From Puffinus mauretanicus (Eukaryota > Chordata > Aves > Procellariiformes > Procellariidae), in contig JAJKFH010003701.1 in NCBI GenBank assembly GCA_023333565.1, positions 372,001 through 436,000 on the forward strand: a stretch of 64,000 bases of DNA. The letters run 5' to 3'. Every line of letters starts with the position of its first letter. Position 1 is the first letter of the stretch. The position numbers were made by a program, and so were the translations under genes. A model generated the notes under the pieces. The model did not search any database. It saw only the letters and a program-made list of their open reading frames with translations, and had not been told where the DNA came from. Of the stretch, positions 33,093 to 46,663 are shown piece after piece.

Positions 33093-36000
33093 TAGGATTG
33101 TGCTGGAAGTTAGACAATGAGCACTTAAGAAGGTTAATCCAGATTTGCATTTATTTTTAATGATGACGTAGATGTTAATCAGTCACTGTGTCTTGTTCTC
33201 TCCTTGACTTTTAATCTCCTTCGTCCAACTAGTAAAGTATTGCTTTCTACGTGGAAGCCTTGCAGAAGCAAGCTTTCTATGAGCCGTTTTCACTACAACA
33301 ACTAAGGCAGTAGATCAATGTTTTATCACCTGAGTTTCAGCGGTGACTGTTTCTCTGCTGGATGACAAAGTTCACATTTTCATTAGCCAGTGACTTTCCA
33401 GCTTTTAAAAAATAAGATGAGCATTTTAATGTATGTGTTTCTACCAATAAGCAGAGACAGGAACTGAAAGCATTAACATTGCTTTGCTCTTATTAAGTGT
33501 GCTTTTCTGAGTGTACTTGATGCTTAGAATGGTAGCACTGTCAATAAATGTGACTTGAAATTCTAATAATTCTAATAGGATGCTTAAAATCTATTCATAT
33601 AGTCGCAAACAAGGCTGTTCAGATGGACCTGAAAGACTTCGGCGATAGAGGAAAATAGGAATTTTTTAGCATTGTGTTCTGACTATTCTGACATTGGCAA
33701 TGTTCAGACCTATTCACAAGGACACAAAAGACAGAAAACCTGATTGCAGTAGCACCTAGTTTTGAGCGATGGGGCCACTAAATAGTGCACTTCATGTGAA
33801 CCTGTAGGAAGAATTGAGGTATAATTTCGCTGTTCCTGAAGTTCTTAGAAACCTTTCCTGGGCTTTTTTTGGGGGGGAGAAGAGAGGAAGGAAGGAGGGT
33901 TGATTTCTGTATCTGTTCTCAGATAAGATACAGAGGAGAACACTAAGGTAAAATTACTTTGGTACAGACATCTGATCTTTTAACTCCTTTCTGTTCTGTT
34001 TGTTTAGCCCTTTCTTGTTTTCATTCTGGAGTGATGTAATTGCTAATTGTTTCAAGAGTTTAGGGGATTAGCTTTAAGCCACTAGCAATTTGGACTCTGA
34101 AAGGCATGACATCTCATACACCTGAGACCCTCAGGGGCACTGGTCACACACTGCAGCATAAAAAGCTAATTTCACCATTTCTTTTCATGTGTGTGGTATG
34201 TTGCTTGACATTACAGTAATATCTCAGATCTACTGATGCAGTTTCGGAACTGCATGCCAAATCAGTAATTGTGTTGCTGCTGCACTAACAGTTCACCATG
34301 GTAAATCTGATGGGCAATGTTCTTCAAATGACTATCAAAATGAATGTAGCCAGACAAAAAAAAGCCAGCAGTCTATGCTTACAGCTCTGGCATTTAGATC
34401 ATGCAATACTGTTTTTTCTTCCATTAGGTTACAATTTCAAACTTGACAATTCCTCCCCCAGAAAGCAGATTGCCAGCTCTACCAATTTCGATTGAACTGT
34501 AGCTTTTATCAATGATTTGACCTCCTTGAAGGTATTCTACTGCATTTCTGGATATTCAGCTGCCAGGGCCATTAGCTGATCAGAAATCTCAAACAGTGAC
34601 TGCATGTACTCTGAATAACTTGCATAAACATGTGGCATGTTGAAGAGAGCCGGTGGGCTGAGCTGCCCTGCACCTGTGACCTGCACCAAGCCTCATCTTG
34701 CATGTGCTCCGTAAGGCAGATGCATCGGAGCAGTGCAAGTTGCAGTGTGAAAAGTGATCCGTGGCACGTGCAAAGCTCATACCTATTGATCTGGAGTTGC
34801 CAAACTTGGCTGCAAAGTGCCCTAGCTACTTCCGCATGCCCTGGCCTTGACAAGACATTGTTATTTAAAAAAAGGGTAATATCCTGTCCTCATATGCTAA
34901 GCCCGAAATGTCAAAGGTGAGCTTTACATGTCAGACCTGAACAATTCTCAAGGTTCTGCTATTGTAGCTGGAGGTCAGCATTGCCACAGTGGTCTTTTAG
35001 ATAGCCATGTACTGTTTTCTTCTGTAACTACGTAGTGAATTTATCTAACATATTAGCAGAGAGTCAAAAGTGGCCTGTTGCTTCAAAATATTAGTGTTTT
35101 TGCTGTCTTTTCATTTTATAGATTCCAAAGTTAATGTGATGAGTTTTCAGGCACTTATGTTTGATTCCGAGAAATACAAAATATGGCCCAGCTTGCATAC
35201 TAGATGTTTAAAGTACTCTGAAATTTGACATTGTAAGAGGGGTTAATATCAATGCCTAAATCTTCTTATTTATAGTTCAGCTTCTTATACCATCAGTATA
35301 CTCACTTCTTCTCCAGAGAAACAGAGAGAGAATTATTGCCCATTTTCAACATCATGGGTCCTTTGGTTTGTTCTCATTTCTGCTACAAGCTTCCTGGGTG
35401 ACCTCAAACCAGTCATCTGAAGGATGATTCGGAATAGATGATACTTAATGAGCTGTTACTTGGTATTTTGTTTCCTCCATGTTCTGTTCTGAAGACGTAA
35501 TTATCAATTTCCCCATGAGTTTTTCTGACATGATAATCTCTGTGGTATCAAAGTGTTTCAGAAACAACGCGTTCATTTTCAAAACCCACCTGGATGATCA
35601 GGAGCGCTTTGGCAAATGGCAACTGAGGCACAGACTGAACTTAAAAGTATCCACACATTTTTGTATGTTCAGTTTCAGAAGCCTACAGCTTGATTTTTCT
35701 AGTTCACCTGCTGTTATATAGCATTTATATGTTCAAAGCTCTGCTCCCATTGAAATGAAGTTGTTTTTGGGAGTTCTTTTTCCTTCTTCAGATCAGTCAC
35801 GTCACCTAGCTTAACAACCCCTGGGGAAAGACAGATTTAAGTCATTTAATTAGCATTACCCAAGAGATCTGTGCAAAGGTGAATACAGATTTTGGCTCTA
35901 CAGGGCAGCATTTATCTGCATTATGTATACAACTGCCCATCCTTGTCTGCGGTCCTCTACCACATTTACGGCCCACTTTCCAAACTCTCCAGTACGTGAA

Positions 36001-36505
36001 GCATCCTCATTCTGTCTTGAATGAGGATTTGCTAAAAGCAGCATCCAAATAAAGATATGCAACAGCATGAGCACATAATTAAATACAAGAGGGCTGCCCA
36101 TTCTGTAGAGTATTTTGAGATTTACAAACATCCAATTGAAAGCAAAATCTCGAGGACATTCTTTGGAAATCACTGTAAGATCTCAGATAGAAGAACAGAA
36201 AGTTTCTTGACAATAATTTCACAATTAAATCCTGACTGCCAGAGAACCCAAGAGTGGGACTTATAGAGCCTTGCTGTGCAGCCTTCCACCTGTCAGGAAG
36301 ACGAAATCTTGGGAGCTGGGCACTTATGTGATATTCGACCTTAGGCCAGCTACTTCTTTGCTTTACTGATCAGAAGAATCAATTAGACACCACATGAAAC
36401 CAGTTGTCCCATTTTTTAGGAATAACTGGTACCCTTATCTGCATAGCCACCTACCCCAGAGGTCTGCAGACTCCAAATAACTCTGTCCCACAGAGATGTG
36501 GCATG

Positions 36506-36510
36506 CCACC
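36506..36510. repeat. Left target-site duplication of the solo LTR (CCACC)
   Basis: CCACC directly precedes the TG of the LTR and is repeated exactly at 37092-37096 directly after its terminal CA. This fixes both ends of the element and shows that it arose by integrase-mediated insertion. Confidence 0.85.
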
Positions 36511-36868
36511 TGTCCTGGTTTCGGCTAGGGTAGAGTTAAATTTCTTCCTAGTGCTGTGTTTTGGATTTAGTATGAGAAGAATGTTGATAACACACTGATG
36601 TTCTTAGTTGGTGCTAAATATCCTTTAGTCAAGGACTTTTCAGCTTCCCATGCTCTGCCAAGTGCACAAGAGGCTGGGAGGGAGCATAGCCTGGACAGCT
36701 GGCCCAGCTGGCCAATGGGGTATTCCATTCCCTGTGATGTCATGCTCAGTATATGAATGGGAGGCATGTTCCAGGAAGTAGCGATCACAGTTTTTGGGCA
36801 TTGCTTGGCGGATGGTGAGCAATTGCATTGTGCATCACTCATTTTGTATATTCTATCATTATTATTAC

Positions 36869-36902
<34 letters not shown>

Positions 36903-37091
36903 GTTTTTGTTGTTGTTGTTATTATTATTTCCCCCTCCTTTTCTGTCCTATTAAACTGGCTTTATCTCAACCCACGAGTTTTCTCACTCTTACCCTTCCG
37001 ATTCTGTCCCCGTCCTGCTGGGGTGGGGGATGGGAGGGAGTGAGCGAGTGGCTGTGTGGTGTTTGGCTGCCTGCCAGGTTAAACCACGACA
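36511..37091 (+). mobile_element. Solo LTR of an avian endogenous retrovirus, sense orientation
   Basis: The element is 581 bp, starts TGTCCTGG and ends CCACGACA, so it has the TG...CA ends of an LTR. It is flanked on both sides by the perfect 5-bp duplication CCACC (36506-36510 and 37092-37096). Five-base duplications are typical of ERVL-class elements. Inside are a TATA-like box (TATATGAA, 36750-36757), an ATT microsatellite, a polyadenylation signal ATTAAA (36950-36955) and a downstream G/T-rich segment around 37029-37070. No gag, pol or env sequence flanks it, so this is a solo LTR left by LTR-LTR recombination. Its sequence resembles LTRs that I recall as abundant in songbird and other avian genomes; the exact family name is not certain. 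Confidence 0.88.
36856..36930 (+). repeat. ATT/GTT trinucleotide microsatellite inside the LTR
   Basis: A run of about fifteen ATT-type triplets is followed by GTT triplets and three more ATT. The related avian LTRs that I recall carry an ATT run at the same internal position, so it probably came with the element and may vary in length. Confidence 0.85.
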
Positions 37092-37539
37092 CCACCCCCC
37101 CACCATCCTTTGCCTGTCCCTTGTTTCTGTCCCAAAATCTGGATCTTGGAAGCTAGCAGTCCCATAAGCTGGCTGCTGGGAGCTGAGTGGACAAGCTGGC
37201 AGGAAAATATGCAGGTTTCTGCTTGGCAGGCATAGCTCTATTGGAACCATGCCTGAGTCATAACGGAGCTTTTTGGAAATCAAACCATCTTGGCATTATT
37301 TTTTATATTTAGGCAAATGAATTGGCCAGTTCTGAGTTCTGACAAAAAGCCATGAAAACTACCCACCCTGTAATGCATACCTAACGGGGGGGATACTACA
37401 ACTGTACTTTCATACTTAATTTCTGTTATTTTATACCTGTTGACTACTTGCCTTTGCAACTGTAATAATACCCTTTCAACATGTTCTGTTTTGGCCTGTG
37501 ATAAATGCAATTTTCTTTTTAGCTTTTTTGTAAAGTAAA

Positions 37540-38260
37540 CTGAGCCCCCTTTCCTCCCCCTCCTGCAAACTGGAAACAGTAGTTACTGACATCCTCAGAA
37601 GCAATCATTGAGATTAGCCTTGCTAAGGATACTCCGTAGGTCCTTGCCAAAACAGAATTATTCTTAGTTTCTTACTCTGTGTTTGGCCCAGCTCTAGTCA
37701 TTTGTCAGTGGGGTTTGTATACATGTGCAGACAGCAGAGGACTATTGAAGTCACACATCCTAAGGAGAAGAATATTCTGTAGAAGATGGAGGGTTTTGTG
37801 TTCATTCCTCCTAAGTATGACCTGTCCTCCTCAGTCTTCTCCAGCTCATCCTTGCCTAAGTCCTGGCTTTTCTGCTCTGGGTTCCAAAATCAGTCTGCCC
37901 TCCACGTCTTTCCCATCTCAGTCCTTGTTTCCTTGACACCTTGTTCTCATGACTCAAAAGTAGTCTTCCCCTTCAGAGCTCCTAACCTTCCTCCCAGCCT
38001 CCAGTTACAGTCCTCTCTTTCTGCCAGTCTTGACTTTCTCCATCTCCACTGGGTTTCAGTCTGTCTTCCCTTAATGTGGGTCTCCGACCACTGTTAGTGC
38101 TGTACCTCACCCCACTGCTTCCTTGTCCCAGTCTCGCATCCCCAGCCAGTTTCCTAACTCCACTTTACCAACCCCCATCACCTCTGTAAACCCACCGCAA
38201 ACCTGCTCCCAACTTCTGACTTCCACCCACTGCCCCTAAATCCAGTTCTATAATTCCCTT
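37540..38260 (+). other. Pyrimidine-rich (C/T) asymmetric stretch
   Basis: About 700 bases are strongly enriched in C and T on the + strand and poor in G runs, with recurrent CAGTCT/CAGTCC-like motifs spaced tens of bases apart. It may be a decayed minisatellite or part of an unrecognised repeat. It has no coding signature; the overlapping 85- and 103-codon frames are composition effects. Confidence 0.4.
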
Positions 38261-40986
38261 TTGTTATCCTGGACACCGCTTTGAGCTTTTGCTCCATTGC
38301 TTGCTGCTGCTATCTGCATGCCCAGCAATGCAGGCTGGTTCCCCACTCTGGTCCCTTGGCCCCCACATCTCCTTTCTTTCTCTCTGCATTGAAATAACTT
38401 TTTTCATGCTTCCTGAGCCCAGCACAGGCAACTGTATGAGCACTAGAGAGAGAAATCTGTCTGCTTTAATTTCTGACATCTCACCACACTGTACCTGCCC
38501 CACATAGCTGGAACTGACTTGGCCACTGAAGGTAGTGCTAGGATGTGTTCAGTGCTGCTCGAACCCTGGGAACTCTTAACTCTCAGTCACTGGAAAATGT
38601 CTTCTCAGGATGTGATAACTGTGGGGGTTTTGTCTATTTATTTACTTGGTTTTGCTCAGACTGCAAAATTTGGGCACCCTTGTGATGACTTTTCATAGGG
38701 ATAGCAAGAATATCTGATGCTAGTACCGTGACCTGCTGAACTTGAAATCCGTGCTGCTAACCATGGGGCAGGTGGAACTTCTCAGATTCTACCAATGCCT
38801 GGGTTTTTTTGCTTTTATGGTAGGATCAATATATACTGCATCCCTATTTTTCCACCCTCCTGCCTTATTCTTGGAAATGGTCAAACAGTTGTAGCTGAAA
38901 CTTTCCAGCTGAAATGACTCAGCCTGAGGCAGACACCTGGCCTGGAAAAATGCTATCCAAACAAAAGTCAAACCGCAAGCAAATGAAAATAGTTTTGTAA
39001 CGAGAAGTTTTGGCAAACAAAGAAAGAGGTTATATTACCCACCCCATCTGTAAGTTTCATATTTCTGTTGAAAAACAACCCTTGAAGTGGCAAGGTGGTA
39101 AAATAATAATAGCAGCATCTCTTCTGCAGCATTTTAGTAGATCTCAAAGCATTTTAAAAACAGGAATGAGTCATTATGTCCTTTTTTTCATTATTATGTA
39201 ATTTATAGTAATAGTTTTCTCAGCTACAGTAAAAGCCATCAGTAGTAAATGATGATTTTCTTTTCATCAGTCTCATGGGACACACTTCTCATGTAAACAG
39301 CCTGCTGCTATTCACACTTCTCCGACAGAAATTAATTGAAAAAGAAGCCCCTGAGAGGGGAGGGTGCAGCATCATTAAAATAAAAAGTGTGGTGTTCAAA
39401 AGGACTGTTTCTGATCTTTTAGAGCTTATACAGCTCATTGATTTAGAAGGCTTCTCATTGCCTTATGCCAAAGTGATAGCACTTCACCTGTTGTGAACCA
39501 CATAAAAGAATCGTACCAGCCTGTTTCTTTTTAGAAAATAAGCAAACCAAACAGGAGCTATTTCTAAATAACTTCATATTGCAACTATTTGAATACATGC
39601 TCCTCATCTTTCCTGGGAAGTATCTAGCTTTTTCTAATATACAAAATGTTCTTGGTGGATTTGCATTGCAGATCAGTTCAGGGAGGGCTGGTTTAGATAG
39701 CGAAAAATATGCAGGCACAACAGGGAAAAAACATCAGGGGAAATCTTTCAAGGTTTCTTGGGACCATGGTGCATGCTGTCATCAAACAATCTGCTAATCT
39801 GTTTATGCTTCAGTCTGTGGCATGGATTATGGCAAGTGTGAATTCAGTTTCATGCACATATCTAAGACGTAACTTCTTATCTGTCCTACTGACGGAACCT
39901 TGCCAATGATTTGAGTCAGAAAAAACTTCTGGCCCTGACAGTTCTTCAAATAATTCTTTCATTATATCACTTTCTGCCTTTTGTTCACTCTCTCATGCAA
40001 CGCCTTTTTGGACCCCTCCAAACTTGTTGCAACTTCTTCAGGAAGAAATATTCAGATCTCTCAAAGTGACTGGAGTTGTCATATGCGGGAGTCACACAAG
40101 GGCCATGTGGTGAGAATGGATGAGAATGTCCAGTCATGCAAAAAATCCTGCAAAAATCCACTTAACAGTCATTCTCAGGTCACATAATGGGCATGGGGAC
40201 TTGTTGTGGGGAGCAAGCAGTGGCAGCAGCCTGATTTAAGGGAACGTGCACTTTGATAGTGATATCTCCCATGCAAGAACCCCGGTATCTAACCCGTAGA
40301 AGTACCTGAAGAAAAGACTAAAACAGTCTGGTATTCAATATGTGAGACTTGACTGGTCTGTGTAAATTTTTTGCCATTCAACATACAGCAACTCAAGGTT
40401 AGCCTTGCATTAAAATAGCTGACTCACATTCTTTAAAAGCTCACAAGTGTCATGTGGATGCTGCAGTTAAGTGTCTTATTTTGTAGCAGTACACTTCTAA
40501 TATACTATAGTCCTAATGACTTCACCTCTGACACTGCAGAAAATGGTCACCCAAAAATGTATGTTACAGTTGTTTCATTACTATCCTAGTCTTCCTGATG
40601 AGGAATTAGTATGTGCAAATACAAAACTTTTCACTTAAATCTAAAATAAAACTCACTGGTTTTGTGCACAGTCTTACATCTTTCAAACACAATTTAAGTT
40701 GGTGTATGGATGTGTTTATTTATGAAATGAGCCTTAATATTTGAATAAGAGCTAGCTAAGGACTTCAAGACTATCTGTATGTTATGCTTGGGTTTATCAA
40801 AAGCTAGCCCTCTTCTCTCTCTTACAATGCAGCTTTATTTACTTTGGTTTTGGAAGAAGGCATATTCTTGCTCTTTTTTGTATGTATTTTGTCAATTATA
40901 TTTGAAATACTTTCTTACATATTTGTTAAAATTGCTCTTAAAATTTTAAGCACTTTACTGCATCAAGTTAGTGTGAGCTATTAGCA

Positions 40987-41023
40987 GTGTGTGTGTGTAA
41001 GTACATATAGTAAGTACATATAG
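40987..41023 (+). repeat. Short GT run plus 13-bp tandem duplication
   Basis: A short GT dinucleotide run is followed by two perfect copies of a 13-base unit, taagtacatatag, at 40998-41010 and 41011-41023. This is a simple local duplication. Confidence 0.85.
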
Positions 41024-44000
41024 AAAGCGAGACTGTGTGTGCACATGATAGTGCGGGTCTGGAGTATGCTGGCCTAATTTCAAATCAATGTGTATAATAC
41101 ATAGCATGCAAAAAAAAGTCAGCAAAAAAAAGTGTGGAAACAGAAGGGTGATATAAAATCAGCTGTTTATGTACAGTCCTGGGATAAAGGTGAAAGGGAA
41201 GCTAGTGTGAAGGCAGTCAAACTACTGACAGGAATGATTTTCAGAGCCAGAGATCATTCTGTTAGAGTCCTCTCTCATCTAAATCTGGAACTTTTGGTTC
41301 TAGTGATTTGGTTGGTCTCAACTTTTCACAGTGTTACCCGAGGACAAAGATCACTTTAGATCATGTAGGGGTTAAACAAGGGCAATAGCTCTGGAGCAGG
41401 TTCCAAAAGCATAGTAAAAGTACCTAGTAAGTGCTTCTGGATATCTAGCCTACAAGTGAGGCTTTTTATCTGGCAACACTTTAACAATAAAGGTAACTGC
41501 TTGTTGTGTTAATATACTCTTGCAGCTGCTAGCTTATCTTCAAATCAAGAAGGTTTTCTCATTTAAAAAATAAATAGCAAATGCAACCCCTTGGGCAGGG
41601 AACTGAGCTTCCCGCCATCCTAGGTTTGCAGAGTGCTTCATATGATAAGGGCATGCACTTTTCCCCTCACAATGGAGGCTGAAAGGAGATGGTTCGATAG
41701 ATGGATGAGACATGACATAAAAGCACTCTTGGTTTCTACACAACATTTTACATCCTCTCTTATTTTGGAGGAGCTCTCAGAACAGCATCAGGGAACGCGT
41801 GAGCTACCCGTGTTACACTGGAGGAAAGGGGAGTGGGCACTAAGGCGAAGGGTGAAGTCTCTCTCATAAGCTCCCCTGGGAAATACGCACCACAGCATTT
41901 GCTCTGCCACACTCAGCGACAGTTCCTGATAAAATACCACAGCTTGTTGTGGCAAGATTTTGAAGATGTTTGAATACAGGGTTAATTTTGGTAACTGATG
42001 AACCTACAAGTAGAGGGAAATGTTGTGCAACAGCAGAGGCATTAGTTTGGTTCTTTTTTTTTTTCAATGCATACACTTAGAAAGGCCCGAAGAACATAAT
42101 GGTATTCCCTTTTTTCAAGACAGGATACATTAGCACACAATGAGGGCGCAGGGTATGAGGCTCAGCTCAGTAAATGCCATTAACAGATAATTCAATGAAT
42201 GACATGCCCTGCTGATAAGGCCCAATACATACAAGAAAGAAGCAGAAAAATCCAGTGCTTCAGCGACTGTGTGCAATTGCTCAGACCGTCACCCACAAGG
42301 GATGGAGCTGTTTAGGAGAAACAATCGATGGCTGAGAAAACTCACAAATGACTAGACTGTGGCTAGGGTTTGTGCAAAGACAAAACAGTTTTAGCTTTTG
42401 CATTTCCAGTGCATGAAATCTAGGGTCACACTGTAGCCTTAAGAGGTTATGTAGTCTGGCGGTTATTACTTTGCATCCTCCAATGGACCTGTGTTGTGAG
42501 TATTCATTGCCAAAGGTTTTTTATATCGTGGGCGCAGCTCCTGCAACAGTGTTGTTGCAAGAAAATCCATTAGGGAACCATTTCTAATGATAAAGCAGGG
42601 GATGACTTTCATTTTACTGTGCAGAGCCACGGGAGAGGAACACCATGTTCATAAGGCTGCTGCAGGAGACAGGCTATCTGGAGGATACTCTGTTTTAGGG
42701 GATCATCTCAGCAGTTTCTTCCAACATAACTCCCATGGAATGGTGAGCAAGAAATTAAGGATGTTCCTCTGCTAATGGAGAGTGACATGGCAGCCCTCCT
42801 TGCCCTCCTTTACAGTAATCTCCCAGAGGTACAGAAGACCTTGCTAGGGCACAAAAACATAATTTAAATCTTCCTGCATTAGCACTAATGAGGCTGGCCT
42901 ATGCTCCTCTTTTTAAATAGACACTTAATTCAAGCATTCATCAATAAAGCATTCCCAAGACATTGCACTTCATTGCATGAAGCAGAGATTTTCACTCTTT
43001 TGCCTACTGCGAGTAGAGGAAGAAGCATCCTTCCATGTACGCAAACACACATACCCATACAGCCCTCTATATAGTTAACATGTAACATCTTATAAATGAA
43101 ATAGCATGATTTAATAAAAAAATCAAATTAAAGCTATGTGTAGCGAAGGAAAATATTTCACCTTGAAGTATTTTAAGCACATTTTAAATATATCTGTCCT
43201 CCTGCAACTTTTCTCTCTCAGAGTTAAAGTAGTATACATCCCTCTTATTTTTTAGTGCTGTTTGGCAATGATACAGCTTTATTTTACAAAAAAATAGCCC
43301 ACACGCTGGTTAATCAAGTTTGATATTTTCTTCTGTCAGGGCTATGTGTCAAATTTTTACTGCAGAGATAGATGAAGATAGATACATATATATGGCAAAT
43401 TTTGTATTTCAGAAATTATTTGCCTGACCTCAAGTATACTTTATTCTATGTTTTTAATAAGTGATTTTTTGTGATTGTTTCCTTCTTCAAACTAACAGGA
43501 AGAAAATGTATATCTGCTATGTTAGGTCACCAGGAACTGCCTTTATCAGCCCAAACTGGTAAATACTGTAGCTGAAAAACATTCTTCAATACTTCAAAGT
43601 TATCTCTAGACTATTTACTTTTTTTAAGTACTGATTTTAAAATACACACTGTTTTTTAAAATAAGCTCCTTGTCAGGACTGCAAGCTGCTGCAGGTTGAA
43701 TAACCATTATAATTTATGAAGCGGAAATAAATGTCTGTTTCCTCTGTATCTTAAAAACCTGAGTAGGGGGAAAATGTGCTGTCTATAAATATTTTAGCCA
43801 ATTTCTGAAATGCTCTGCAGGCTGCTACTTAAATTTTAGAGTTGGTAAATGCAGCCTTGCAAATCAATATTTTCTGAAAAATACTTCAATGTGGCCTAAT
43901 GATCTTGCTCCCTGTTTTCTTCATCAGGGAGATGGAGAGTGAAGATGCACATAATCCTTGAGCAATATGTTGTCCGACTTTTGGTATCATTTTGTCCGTG

Positions 44001-45394
44001 AAAGATTGGTTCAAATTTGTTGCACACTCAGCAGAAATACAGAAGCAATTTGCCACCCTGTTGTGAATTTTAGCATATTTTCAGTAATGATGTCTGAGAC
44101 TAAGAAAAGGGTTTGGGCAGAAATGTGCTAGCCAACACAGTAAGGGGGGCACTTGGCATTTAGCAGGTATTTGCACTCATCAATGGGAAAGGTTATGTCA
44201 AAACCTTTTGACAGTCTCATTCTAAAAATTTCTCATTCCCACTTATATTATAAAATGCTTGTCAATAAATGCAAAGAGAAATTTGGCCTTTTTCTGCTGA
44301 TGTACAAAGAATCTGAAATATCTCATGTGAATGTGTTAGCTGCACTAAGGTAATTAGAAGAGTAGGCAGACATTTTGCCTCACTTTTTCACTTGGGGACC
44401 TACTTCCACAAAGCAGTTAATTTCCAGTGCTCAAAGTTCAAATAAACACAGTAATTTATATCGAGTTTCTTTTTTCTGTATGCCTGATCTACCAGATTTC
44501 CAAAACACAACAGGACAGGTTTTAGCAATTTGAGAGACGGCAGTCAGGAAAAGGCATTGCAGCATGTGAGAAAAATTGATTGCAGCAGCACTTCTCGCAA
44601 CCGCACACAGCGAGCTGCTCTCGGAAGAAGTCAGGGAAAGCCTGTAAGGATGAGTTGTGGTACCCTGCGCCTGATGTTACCTCTCTGTAGCAGCTGCGCA
44701 CGGTCATAACTTCTCCTCATCAAACGGCATCACGGCTATGCCAGAAACAGTGGAGTTAATATCTGATTTGTGCACCGTGATGTGCATGTACACAAGCAGT
44801 TGACCATGCCTTTGAATGACACCTTTGCCCTTTGGGGGGTTTGGTATCGCTTCCTTAATGATAAACTTACCCTTGATGGAACAGCAGCCAACATATGTAA
44901 TGATCAAAAGAAATGCGTTGAACTATCATAGTAACGGTCACAAATACCTATCCCTGCATCCCAGAAATAGGACATTGGCAAAAATGCTGCTGGGGAAGTC
45001 AATGGGCTGGTATACATTGCAGCCACTTTGAAGAGTTTTTCTGCTTCTTTTCTGCTTCAGTTCTGGGGAAAACACAAAGCCTTAGATTTGCTAAAGAGAG
45101 AAAGGACAAAAGAAATACAATTAGATAAAGTCACCAGCTCCATTTTCTTCTGAAGCTAGCTAATATACAGCAGTATAAATGTTCTGCTGTGGGTATCCTT
45201 CAATCTTCCCTGTTAAAGATGTTCAAATGTACTACAGAGTATATATAAGTAATCTCTCAGGCAAGAATAGCAAAATGCACTCCTATATCTAAGGTAAGTA
45301 ACCTCTAGGAACCCTCTCTTTTGATAAATAAGTATTTGAGTACTGCTTGCAAAGTTGGTTTTATAGTCTTTTCAGGAGTGATTGATAGAAACCT

Positions 45395-45500
45395 ATCTTA
45401 GATCAATGTCCTGACTGTTAGAGTGCTCCCCTGAGAAGGGGAGAAGATTTCAGTTCCTTCATCTGGGTAGGTATTTGATTCTCAATTTACCAAATTGTTA
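45395..45500 (+). repeat. Possible tRNA-derived SINE relic
   Basis: The segment 'ctgactgttagagtgctcccc' at about 45412-45432 resembles a tRNA A box region, and 'gatttcagttcc' at about 45447-45458 resembles a degenerate B box at the right spacing. It does not fold as an intact tRNA and lacks the aminoacyl stem, so it is at most an old SINE head. Identification is by eye and weak. Confidence 0.25.
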
Positions 45501-45703
45501 ATAAATGTTCCAACCACAACCTGGAGAAAGTGAGGCACCCCTATTAATTCCTGCTTTGTTTATTGAATCGAACCCACTGTTTCTTTTGTTTTTATTAAAA
45601 ATACCTGAAAATAAAATGTTTTCTAAGAAATGAAATTCTTCTCTATGATAGAAAATAAAAGCATTTCTTTCATGGTTTTTGATTCAGCCACAGAATAATA
45701 AGT

Positions 45704-45732
45704 AAAAAAAAAAAAAAAAAAAAGAAAGAAAG
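45704..45732 (+). repeat. Poly(A) run grading into GAAA repeats
   Basis: About twenty A are followed by GAAAGAAAGAAAG. No recognisable retroposon body precedes it, so I treat it as a simple repeat and not as the tail of a retrocopy. Confidence 0.8.
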
Positions 45733-46285
45733 ATTTGGCAATCAAAATATGCTTAGCAGGAATTAAACGCCGGCTTGAGAGTTTATGCCTTATACTGGCC
45801 CTCTGTTTAGAAATCAGTTTTAACTTAATTTGCTGTCCTACAAGTACTGTATATGCCTTTCATTCCATGCCTCTATCCAATCTTATTGAGAATTGTGACT
45901 TGAAACACTAAGAAAGAAGTGCCAGGAGCAGTTAAAGCAGCTTACACTCCCTTTCATCACGTCCCAGAGGCAAAGCTGGAGCTTCTTCCAGGTTTATTCC
46001 GTGACCCTAAGAAAGGCTCTTGCACCAGACCCTGAAAGCTACTGACTGTCCAGGCAATCCCGCTGCTGAAATTCCTGGTGAGTCACGAGATGGCAGTGTG
46101 ATTTCTTGAGGAGGTGCTCAATACTCTTGCAGGAATCTGCCAGTGGTGTCTGGTGTCTCTAGAAGCCAGGGATTTCACTGCTTGTGATCTCTGCTTATAC
46201 ATTGGGTAGTCAAGAAAAAAAGGTATTTGCAAAAGATGTGATTTTTTTTAGCTAAGCAATGCTCTATGGCTGTCGAAGGTGTTGA

Positions 46286-46663
<378 letters not shown>

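Noticed and set aside
45395..45470. A functional tRNA gene
   Set aside because: Only weak A- and B-box resemblance; no acceptor stem or anticodon arm can be drawn, so at most an old SINE head.
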